Assembly: GCA_017694915.1 (NCBI GenBank)
Contig: JADIMF010000084.1
Location: 1-32,338, forward strand
Direction: 5' to 3'
DNA from: Candidatus Ornithospirochaeta stercoravium
Lineage (GTDB): Bacteria > Spirochaetota > Spirochaetia > Sphaerochaetales > Sphaerochaetaceae
Length of the DNA stretch: 32,338 nucleotides
Position 1 is the stretch's first letter. Every line of letters begins with the position of its first letter. The notes under the pieces were generated by a model. It made no database searches. It saw only the letters and a program-made list of their open reading frames with translations, and had not been told where the DNA came from. Of this stretch, positions 8,236-14,171 are shown one piece after another. The position numbers and the translations under genes were made by a program.

Positions 8236-9603
8236 ATGGAGATAATGAAAAAGGATGGATTCATAAGAGAACCGGAGAAATCAATTCCGATAGCAGCTGA
8301 AACCGATGTTCTTGTACTAGGTTCAGGTCCTGCAGGAGTCTCCGCCGCGATACAGGCTGGACGAGAAGGAATGAATGTCATACTCATCGAGCAGACGGGA
8401 GACATAGGAGGAATATCGACAGCTGGTCTCATGAGCCACTGGACGGGTAATACAAAAGGTGGAATCTATGAGGAAATACTCAACAGGTCTGCGGAAAACA
8501 GCGATAACTCAGCAGAAGGTTTCAATGGAGGTCTCCGACAGGTAATAAATCCAGAAAGGCTGAAGACTGTATACCTTGAAATGCTCAGTGAGGCACATGT
8601 AGGTATAAGACTCTACACTTTCGCCTCTGAACCGATCATGGAAGGCAATACGATAAAGGGAGTCATAACGGAAAGCAAATCAGGTCGAGAGGCAATACTT
8701 GCGAAGATCATCATTGATGCTACCGGCGATGGTGATATCGCGGCAAAAGCAGGTGTACCATTCATACTTGGCAGAGAGAAAGACTCCCTGATGCAGCCTG
8801 CAACGCTCATGTTCAAAGTCGCGGGTGTTGATACGGAAAAGGCTGTATTCCCAGGAGCCTTTGAAGATCATATCCAGATTCCGCTGAAGGATGTGAAAAA
8901 GCTCTCCGATGGCAAAGAAGAGAAAACTGCCGATATACAGAAGCTCGGAGAAGAGAATCTGCCAGCCCCGGCGGGCCATGTCCTCCTTTACAGATCCACG
9001 CTTCCAGGAGTCGTTACCTGCAATATGACGAACTGCACTGGAGTCGATGGGACCAAAGCCGAGGATCTCACAAAGGCTTATATCACATGCCGTTTCCAGA
9101 TGGATGAGATAGTAAAATTCCTCAGGACATATGTTCCAGGTTTTGAGAACTGCTACATAATAAGTTCCGCTTCCCTCATAGGCATAAGGGAAACAAGGCA
9201 TTTCAAAGGTGAAGAGACAATCACTGAGGATGATATCCTCCAGGCACGTGTTTTCCCTGACTGGATTGTCACGAAGGCAAGCTTCAACTTCGATGTTCAC
9301 AACATGACAGGAAACGGCTTGGACGCAACAGGCGTTCAGAAAGGATTCAAGCAGAAGAAGGGATATACAATTCCTTATGGCTGTTTTGTACCTGTGAATA
9401 TCGATAACCTCTATCTAGCTGGAAGGAATATATCCGGAACACACATGGCTCATTCGAATTACCGCGTAATGCCTATATGTGCAAACATGGGACAAAGCGT
9501 TGGAATTGCAGCTGCTCTATGTGTGAAGAATCATAAGAAGCCGAGAGAACTGGATTACCGCCTTGTCCAGGAGAAGCTCATAAAACTTGGAGTAGAACCA
9601 TGA
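8236..9603 (+). CDS. FAD-dependent oxidoreductase (FAD_oxidored, PF12831-like), first copy
   Basis: A flavoprotein of 455 residues. The N-terminal Rossmann motif DVLVLGSGPAGVSAAIQAG (about 24-42), with acidic residue E55 at the end of the second strand, binds the ADP part of FAD. IDATGDGDIAAKAG (near 160) is a second FAD-contact motif. Near the C-terminus LYLAGRNISGTHMAHSNYR and GQSVGIAAAL complete the FAD site. This architecture matches PF12831 proteins, whose substrates are mostly unknown. AAGGAGG sits seven bases before the ATG at 8236. Its stop overlaps the next start (ATGA), so it is co-translated with a second, longer FAD protein. Placement directly behind sugar permeases suggests oxidation of the imported sugar or a derivative; that is inference. 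Confidence 0.85.
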   Translation: MEIMKKDGFIREPEKSIPIAAETDVLVLGSGPAGVSAAIQAGREGMNVILIEQTGDIGGISTAGLMSHWTGNTKGGIYEEILNRSAENSDNSAEGFNGGLRQVINPERLKTVYLEMLSEAHVGIRLYTFASEPIMEGNTIKGVITESKSGREAILAKIIIDATGDGDIAAKAGVPFILGREKDSLMQPATLMFKVAGVDTEKAVFPGAFEDHIQIPLKDVKKLSDGKEEKTADIQKLGEENLPAPAGHVLLYRSTLPGVVTCNMTNCTGVDGTKAEDLTKAYITCRFQMDEIVKFLRTYVPGFENCYIISSASLIGIRETRHFKGEETITEDDILQARVFPDWIVTKASFNFDVHNMTGNGLDATGVQKGFKQKKGYTIPYGCFVPVNIDNLYLAGRNISGTHMAHSNYRVMPICANMGQSVGIAAALCVKNHKKPRELDYRLVQEKLIKLGVEP

Positions 9604-11345
9604 AAACTGAACTGGCAGTCATCGGAGGAGGACTGAGCGGCCTGATTGCAGCAATCGCAGCGGCACGTAACGGCACCCGGACGATTCTCATACAGGATCG
9701 TCCGATGCTTGGTGGCAATGCAAGCAGTGAATTCAGAATGCATATATGCGGCGCAGATCATCATATGTCGCGTCCGAATGCGAGGGAAACTGGCATCCTT
9801 GAGGAAATACTGCTTGAAAACAAACGCCGTAATCCGGACTTCAGCTACCCTATCTTCGACACGATTCTCTATGAGAAGGCAAAGAAGGAAAAGCATCTCT
9901 CTGTATTCCTCAACACATACATGACCGATGTATCAATGAAGGATGGCAGGATCCACTCAGTTTCCTGTGTGCAGATGACGAACGAGAGGAAATTTTCAGT
10001 AGAAGCAGAGTTCTTCGTGGATGCCACAGGTGATGGTACCCTCGCTGCAAAGGCAGGGGCTGTTTACCGTATCGGAAGAGAAGGAAGAGACGAATTCGGA
10101 GAATCACTGGCACCAGAGAAAGAAGACCATGTGACTATGGGCAGCTCTCTGATGTTCAAGGCAAGGAAACTTGATCATGAAGTGAAATTCATCAAACCGG
10201 ACTGGGCTTACTCATACACTGAAGATAATCTGAAGATGCGTGAGCATAAAAGCATTGAAAGCGGCTACTGGTGGATAGAGCTTGGTGGTGACAAGGAGAA
10301 GATCATCGACGATGCGGAAGATATCCACGATGAACTGCTGAGGGTAATCTATGGAATCTGGGACCACATAAAGAATACTCTGGGACACAATGCGGAGAAC
10401 TATGATCTTGAATGGGTCAGCCCGATTGCAGGAAAGCGCGAGAGCAGAAGAGTTATCGGCGATTACATACTCAGACAGAGTGATATAGATGAAGCAAGAG
10501 TATTTTCAGATGCCGTCTGCTACGGAGGCTGGCCGATGGATATACATACAGCAGGTGGCTTTGTCAGTTCCGGAGATGTGCCGACAGTATGGAATCATGT
10601 CGACGATGTCTATACAATCCCCTATCGTTCATTCTATTCGGTGAATATCCCCAACCTTTTCCTTGCTGGACGCATAATAAGCGCAAGCCATGTAGCGTTC
10701 TCATCATCCCGGGTGATGGCAACATGTGCAGTTGGTGGTGAAGCAGTTGGTAATGCAGCTGCTATTGCGATACAGAAGCATCTGAATGAAGCAAGGGAGG
10801 TCGGAGCATACATCCATGAACTGCAGCAGAAGCTTCTGAAAGACGATGCGTTCATCCCCGGATTCAGGAATGAAGATGAAGAAGACAAAGCAAGAAAAGC
10901 TCATATCACTGCTACGGAAGCCATAGATAATGGCAAACCCGAGAATGTAGTAAACGGAATCGCGAGATCCTGGAAAGATGATATCAATGCATGGGTCTGC
11001 AATATAGAGCATCAGCCTGAAATATCTCTTTCATTTGACAAAGCTGAACCAATCAGGGAAATAAGGCTTACATTCGACTCCAATCTCTCAAGGGAGATAA
11101 CCCCTTCCATAATAAGAGAGGTACTGGACAGAGCCGAGCATCAAAGCCCGTCTACGCTTGTCGACAGATTCACGATAACACTGATGAAAGGTGGAAAGAA
11201 GATTCTTGAGAAAGAATGCGCAACCGAAGGCCAGAGGCATATCATAGAGCAATTTGATCATGAAGAAGCCGACACTGTGAAAATAAAACTTCTTTCATCC
11301 TATGGTGAAAAAATCGTAAAGCTGTTCGAGGTGAGAATCTATTAA
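9600..11345 (+). CDS. FAD-dependent oxidoreductase with C-terminal beta-sandwich-like domain, second copy
   Basis: 581 residues. Residues 4-40 form the FAD Rossmann motif (VIGGGLSGLIAAIAAARNG), followed by MLGGNASSEFRMHICGA, a segment typical of PF12831 proteins. VDATGDGTLAAKAGA (near 140) and LAGRIISASHVAFSSSR (near 360) complete the FAD site. From about 430 on, a separate domain (SWKDDINAWVCNIEHQPEI, SLSFDKAEPIREIRLTFDS) looks like a galactose-binding or discoidin-type beta sandwich, not part of the flavin fold. It is the last gene of the operon; a terminator follows. It is a distinct paralogue of the preceding gene, not a duplicate. With the importer it probably forms a carbohydrate-modifying pathway of unknown chemistry. 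Confidence 0.85.
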   Translation: MKTELAVIGGGLSGLIAAIAAARNGTRTILIQDRPMLGGNASSEFRMHICGADHHMSRPNARETGILEEILLENKRRNPDFSYPIFDTILYEKAKKEKHLSVFLNTYMTDVSMKDGRIHSVSCVQMTNERKFSVEAEFFVDATGDGTLAAKAGAVYRIGREGRDEFGESLAPEKEDHVTMGSSLMFKARKLDHEVKFIKPDWAYSYTEDNLKMREHKSIESGYWWIELGGDKEKIIDDAEDIHDELLRVIYGIWDHIKNTLGHNAENYDLEWVSPIAGKRESRRVIGDYILRQSDIDEARVFSDAVCYGGWPMDIHTAGGFVSSGDVPTVWNHVDDVYTIPYRSFYSVNIPNLFLAGRIISASHVAFSSSRVMATCAVGGEAVGNAAAIAIQKHLNEAREVGAYIHELQQKLLKDDAFIPGFRNEDEEDKARKAHITATEAIDNGKPENVVNGIARSWKDDINAWVCNIEHQPEISLSFDKAEPIREIRLTFDSNLSREITPSIIREVLDRAEHQSPSTLVDRFTITLMKGGKKILEKECATEGQRHIIEQFDHEEADTVKIKLLSSYGEKIVKLFEVRIY

Positions 11346-11353
11346 AGACTACT

Positions 11354-11380
11354 GGAGCTGGTGAGAATCAGCTCCATTTT
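11354..11380 (+). terminator. Rho-independent terminator of the importer operon
   Basis: GGAGCTG (11354-11360) pairs perfectly with CAGCTCC (11369-11375) around an 8-base loop and is followed by ATTTT. It lies nine bases after the stop of the second FAD oxidoreductase gene. Confidence 0.7.
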
Positions 11381-11603
11381 CATGTGCAGCGTTTCTTCTG
11401 CTGTAAAAATATCATATGCATTCCAATTTATTCAAATACAAATAATTACACACATAAAAACTGAGAAATCATCAATTCTGTCCAAATAAAAAGCTGACCA
11501 AAAACGCGACTAAATGCGTATAGATATATATAGAGACCGGTATGAGGTGAGCTTCTGGTGTCCTTCCGGTCTGGGATTCCAGACATCAAGAATTTATATT
11601 CTG
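11381..11603. other. AT-rich non-coding leader upstream of the toxin locus
   Basis: No protein gene is supported. The left half is AT-rich. The right half can fold: AGACCGG pairs with CCGGTCT (about 11535-11572), and TCTGG with CCAGA directly after. Possible -10 boxes for the toxin mRNA are TATAGA near 11520 and TATATT at 11595-11600. The second would start RNA at the left end of the inverted repeat at 11604, but neither has a convincing -35. Confidence 0.4.
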
Positions 11604-11664
11604 GCACCGCAGTACGGTGAACGATAGCTTCTCGAAAAGGATTCTTGAAATCGGCTTCAGAAGC

Positions 11665-11703
11665 GTCCCCTCTTCAGTCTCAGTGTTTTGGCTCAGAGGG
11701 GGT
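11665..11703 (+). promoter_or_regulatory. Stem sequestering the toxin ribosome binding site
   Basis: CCCCTCT (11667-11673) is perfectly complementary to AGAGGGG (11695-11701), which is the ribosome binding site six bases before the toxin ATG. Two further G-U pairs extend the stem to 9 bp. Translation would be blocked until the RNA is refolded or processed. Confidence 0.6.
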
Positions 11704-11708
11704 ATCAT

Positions 11709-11783
11709 ATGGATACATATCAGACATTGATGATTGTATTCACGGTAATGGGCTTGCTCATTGCCGTTTCCAACAGGAAATAA
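11709..11783 (+). CDS. Small hydrophobic peptide, probable type I toxin (TxpA/BsrG holin-like style)
   Basis: A 24-codon reading frame encodes MDTYQTLMIVFTVMGLLIAV followed by SNRK. It has a polar MxTYQxL start, one membrane-spanning stretch (about 7-20) and a short basic tail, the layout of the small holin-like toxins related to TxpA, BsrG and YonT. It has a strong ribosome binding site (AGAGGGGG) six bases upstream of the ATG, but that site is paired in a stem. An 11-bp terminator-like hairpin follows five bases after the stop, and the locus is enclosed by complementary ends. An antisense promoter faces it from 11907. Overproduction of such peptides damages the membrane. No similarity search was possible, so the family call rests on pattern. 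Confidence 0.65.
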   Translation: MDTYQTLMIVFTVMGLLIAVSNRK

Positions 11784-11871
11784 ATGAGAAAGTCGTTCCG
11801 CTACCATCCAAAGTGAGAACGACTTTCTTACTAAACGGATGAAGCTACCGTTCACTTGCGGTGCTTCTTTA
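11780..11871 (-). ncRNA. Predicted antisense RNA (antitoxin) overlapping the toxin mRNA 3' part
   Basis: Inferred only from signals. The promoter at 11878-11907 points into the toxin locus, giving a start near 11871, just outside the right arm of the inverted repeat. The hairpin at 11788-11827 also folds on this strand and could end it. The result would be about 90 nt complementary to the 3' end of the toxin mRNA, the arrangement known for txpA/RatA. The true ends are unknown. Confidence 0.4.
11788..11827 (+). terminator. Hairpin downstream of the toxin gene
   Basis: GAAAGTCGTTC (11788-11798) pairs perfectly with GAACGACTTTC (11817-11827) over 11 bp, extendable by an A-T and a G-U pair, with an 18-base loop. 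TTACT follows. It starts five bases after the toxin stop codon and may stabilise or end the mRNA. A smaller AACGG/CCGTT stem follows at about 11834-11852. Confidence 0.55.
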
Positions 11872-11877
11872 TGTCTT

Positions 11878-11907
11878 AATATTCATTAATCTGAGCATAT
11901 TTGTCAA
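11878..11907 (-). promoter_or_regulatory. Antisense promoter facing the toxin gene
   Basis: A perfect -35 TTGACA (11907-11902), an 18-base spacer and a -10 AATATT (11883-11878, 4/6) on the minus strand. It lies just after the end of the nitrilase gene and would transcribe into the toxin locus, so it is placed to make an antisense RNA, not to serve a protein gene. Confidence 0.5.
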
Positions 11908-11913
11908 ATGATA

Positions 11914-12795
11914 TCACTCTCTGTAATCATTACGGATGAATGGCTCGCTTATCGCAGTTTCCGTGATTAGACCGTACTTTGCAGGATGACGATATGCATT
12001 ACCGTGAACTTCCCGGTGTCTGTAATCCCTCAGCATATCAATATCGATATCAGCGACATAAATACCTTCTTTTCCATCTGCTTCGAGAATACACATGTCG
12101 CGTGAATCAGGAGAATCCGGAAGATAAGCAACACCGTCGAAAAGAGAAGATCTGCCGTTGCAATCAGGCGCGTTCTCAGGATAATTACATGTTGCAATGG
12201 CAACCATGTTCTCATACGCCCTTCCCCTTAGCTGAGAAAGCCTGTTTATCTCCATCGGGCAGGCATTGGGAACAAGAATCACTTCAGCACCTTTCAGCAT
12301 CAGGATTCTCGCGCTTTCCGGAAATTCCCTGTCATAGCAGATCATCGCACCGATCTTAACGTTTCCTGCTGCGGTGTCTAAATCAGCAACATGAAAAGCA
12401 TCTCCTGGTTCAAGATTACGTTCTTCTCCGAAATCACAGGTATGGACCTTGGTATAATGAAGTCTTTCATCTCCATACCTGTCGAAAAGAATCATGCTGT
12501 TTCTTGGATTATCATTTCCCCTTTCAAGGTATGTGATGGCAATCGCCATCCCAAGTTCTGCCGAAAGATTTCTGAAGGTCTGAATGAAACTGCTGTCTGA
12601 GGAAATTGCATCCTTTTTCCATTCATCAACAGGCCGTGAATATATGTCATAACCATTGCTCCACATCTCAGGAAACAATGCGATATCCACAGAAAGCTCT
12701 CTTGCTCTTCTGCACATCATAATTCCTTTCTCAAGGTTTCCATCAAGACTTCCTGTGGGGGCAATCTGGAGAAATGCGATTCTCAGCATGGTCAT
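11914..12795 (-). CDS. Carbon-nitrogen hydrolase (nitrilase superfamily amidohydrolase)
   Basis: 293 residues from the ATG at 12795, which has AAAGGT five bases upstream and begins MTMLRIAFLQIAPT, the usual first strand of the family. The reading frame stays open upstream into the MFS gene region, but that part is not family-like. The catalytic triad is complete: Glu43 (ALFPEMW), Lys116 (YTKVHTCDFGEE) and nucleophile Cys153 (GAMICYDREFPESAR). Such enzymes hydrolyse C-N bonds in amides, carbamoyl compounds or nitriles in the cytoplasm. The sequence resembles the omega-amidase and N-carbamoyl amidase branches more than true nitrilases, but I cannot assign a substrate. It is divergent from the MFS gene (62-base gap), so the two may share control and substrate. 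Confidence 0.88.
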   Translation of the reverse strand: MTMLRIAFLQIAPTGSLDGNLEKGIMMCRRARELSVDIALFPEMWSNGYDIYSRPVDEWKKDAISSDSSFIQTFRNLSAELGMAIAITYLERGNDNPRNSMILFDRYGDERLHYTKVHTCDFGEERNLEPGDAFHVADLDTAAGNVKIGAMICYDREFPESARILMLKGAEVILVPNACPMEINRLSQLRGRAYENMVAIATCNYPENAPDCNGRSSLFDGVAYLPDSPDSRDMCILEADGKEGIYVADIDIDMLRDYRHREVHGNAYRHPAKYGLITETAISEPFIRNDYRE

Positions 12796-12856
12796 AGTGT
12801 ACCTTTCATCTGTTCCATGGTCCATGCGATAATGAAAGAAAGGCAGGAGAAACAGG

Positions 12857-13996
12857 ATGCTTCTTCCAATTCTACATCTATTCAACGACGGATATCTTGC
12901 GGCAATGCCTCTTGTACTGCCATTCGCAGCAGAGGAATTCAGCATTCCGCTCTCCATGATTGGACTACTTGGATCACTTCTTAGTTTCTCCGGAATAATA
13001 CTTGCACTCCCTGCAGGTGCAGCTGCAGCCAGATTCGGAGCTGTAAGGCTTCTCAGCTTTGCCGTGCTCTGTTACAGCATAGGCTTTCTCCTCCTCGGAA
13101 CCGCAGGAGGAATAGCCGCGATATTCGCCGCTTTCATACTTGGAAGCATAGCATTCGGAATATTCCACCCTATTGCCTTCTCTGCCGTCGCAAAGGAATC
13201 ATCGTCATCACAGCTTGGAAGGAATATGGGAATATTCGCCGCAACCGGTGATATAGGAAGAATTGCATTTGCCGCGGCTGTCACATTCATAATCGGACTT
13301 ACATCCTGGCGCTTCACATCATTTCTGTATGGAATTGCCGCTCTGTTTCTTTTCCTATTTTGCTTCATCTATGCATTAAGAAGAAATGATGGAAATAAAG
13401 AAACTGCAAGTAAAAGCAAGAAGAAGCTCGATTATTCGATACTGAAGAAAAAAGCTTTCGAGCTGTCGAATGTCGCAAGCTTCCTCGATTCATTTGCAAA
13501 TGCCTCTCTTTTCATCTTCATCCCATTCCTTCTGACATTCAGGGGAATAGATACGGCTTTCATCGGCGTGTTCACATCAGTCTTCTTTGTAGGCAACCTC
13601 CTTGGAAAAGTCATAATGGGAAGGCTTACTGACAGAGTGAAGGAAGAATATCTCTTCATAGGCTGTGAGTGCTGTATCTTCATCGCGCTCATCATCCTCG
13701 CATTAAGTCCATCGGCTGTGATCATATCGCTCCTCGCTCTTATTCTTGGTTTCTTCACAAAAGGCACTGTTCCAATAGTAAGCACTATGATTGCCCAATC
13801 CGTTGGTGAAACTGAATATGAAGCGGCATACAGCGTAAACTCACTCTCTACAAGCATCGCAAATACACTAGCACCGCTTTTCTTCGGTCTTCTTGCAGAT
13901 ATCCTTGGTGTACAGGCTATATTCTCCGCCTGTGGCATAGCTGCTCTTCTTGCATCAATACCTGCAATCGTTCTCGTGAAAACAAAGAATGCATGA
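12857..13996 (+). CDS. MFS transporter
   Basis: A major facilitator permease of 379 residues made almost wholly of hydrophobic helices, consistent with 12 spans. The first helix pair reads LHLFNDGYLAAMPLVLPFAAEEF. The cytoplasmic loop 2-3 signature is present as GAAAARFGAVRL and repeated in the second half as GKVIMGRLTDRVKEEY. A charged central loop (about 174-190, rich in K, N and S) separates the halves. AGGAG lies seven bases before the ATG. Length and layout fit drug or metabolite exporters of the DHA1/Fsr-like type; a substrate cannot be given. It ends 46 bases before the tRNA gene on the other strand. Confidence 0.88.
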   Translation: MLLPILHLFNDGYLAAMPLVLPFAAEEFSIPLSMIGLLGSLLSFSGIILALPAGAAAARFGAVRLLSFAVLCYSIGFLLLGTAGGIAAIFAAFILGSIAFGIFHPIAFSAVAKESSSSQLGRNMGIFAATGDIGRIAFAAAVTFIIGLTSWRFTSFLYGIAALFLFLFCFIYALRRNDGNKETASKSKKKLDYSILKKKAFELSNVASFLDSFANASLFIFIPFLLTFRGIDTAFIGVFTSVFFVGNLLGKVIMGRLTDRVKEEYLFIGCECCIFIALIILALSPSAVIISLLALILGFFTKGTVPIVSTMIAQSVGETEYEAAYSVNSLSTSIANTLAPLFFGLLADILGVQAIFSACGIAALLASIPAIVLVKTKNA

Positions 13997-13999
13997 ATG

Positions 14000-14035
14000 A
14001 AAAAAGAAGCCTCATCCAGATTCTGAATGAAGCTT
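14000..14035 (-). terminator. Terminator of tRNA-Arg
   Basis: On the minus strand AAGCTTCAT (14035-14027) pairs with ATGAGGCTT (14015-14007), 9 bp with one G-U pair and an 11-base loop. It is followed by C and six T (14005-14000). It begins seven bases after the tRNA. On the plus strand the G-U becomes a C-A mismatch, so it mainly serves the minus strand. Confidence 0.75.
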
Positions 14036-14042
14036 TCATCAA

Positions 14043-14116
14043 TGATCCTGGGCAGATTCGAACTGCCGACCTTCCGCTTAGGAGGCGGACGCTCTATCCA
14101 GCTGAGCTACAGGGTC
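14043..14116 (-). tRNA. tRNA-Arg (anticodon CCT)
   Basis: A 74-base cloverleaf. The D arm is GCTC/GAGC, the anticodon stem TCCGC/GCGGA with loop CTCCTAA (anticodon CCT, reading AGG), and the T arm GGCAG/CTGCC with TTCGAAT. The acceptor stem GACCCTG/CAGGATC has one mismatch, C3 with A70. The discriminator base is A, and CCA is not encoded. A promoter precedes it and a terminator follows it. Confidence 0.93.
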
Positions 14117-14136
14117 ATCCGTCTATTGACTACGTT

Positions 14137-14165
14137 ACCGTACAGTGTTTAAGGCTATCAGTCAA
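14137..14165 (-). promoter_or_regulatory. Promoter for tRNA-Arg
   Basis: On the minus strand TTGACT (14165-14160, 5/6) is followed by a 17-base spacer and TACGGT (14142-14137, 3/6). It lies between the topA stop and the tRNA. A start near 14130 would give about 14 bases of 5' leader for RNase P to remove. Confidence 0.45.
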
Positions 14166-14171
14166 GTGGCG

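Larger units (their letters stand above)
11604..11864. repeat. Imperfect inverted repeat bounding the toxin locus
   Basis: The left arm (11604-11631) and right arm (11841-11864) are complementary over about 22 positions in three blocks: GCACCGCA, GTGAACG and TAGCTTC, with a small bulge and one mismatch between blocks. They bracket the small toxin gene. In the RNA the 5' and 3' ends would pair, a feature of type I toxin mRNAs such as hok, fst and aapA. No target-site duplication was seen outside the arms, which argues against a small transposon. Confidence 0.65.

Noticed and set aside
8680-9300. 206-codon minus-strand frame
   Set aside because: Opposite the first FAD oxidoreductase, whose FAD motifs are intact; no start signals and no domain.
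11586-11855. 89-codon frame on the minus strand across the toxin locus
   Set aside because: It runs through the hairpins and inverted repeat and starts with GTG inside the right arm. It is a by-product of the repeat structure; the plus-strand 24-codon frame has the better signals.
11604-11864. Inverted repeat as a small transposon (MITE)
   Set aside because: No target-site duplication is seen, and the internal features (blocked ribosome binding site, coding frame, antisense promoter) are better explained by a toxin mRNA.
12796-12957. N-terminal extension of the nitrilase-family protein
   Set aside because: The extra 54 codons overlap the divergent MFS gene and do not look like the family. 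The ATG at 12795 has a ribosome binding site and begins the first conserved strand.
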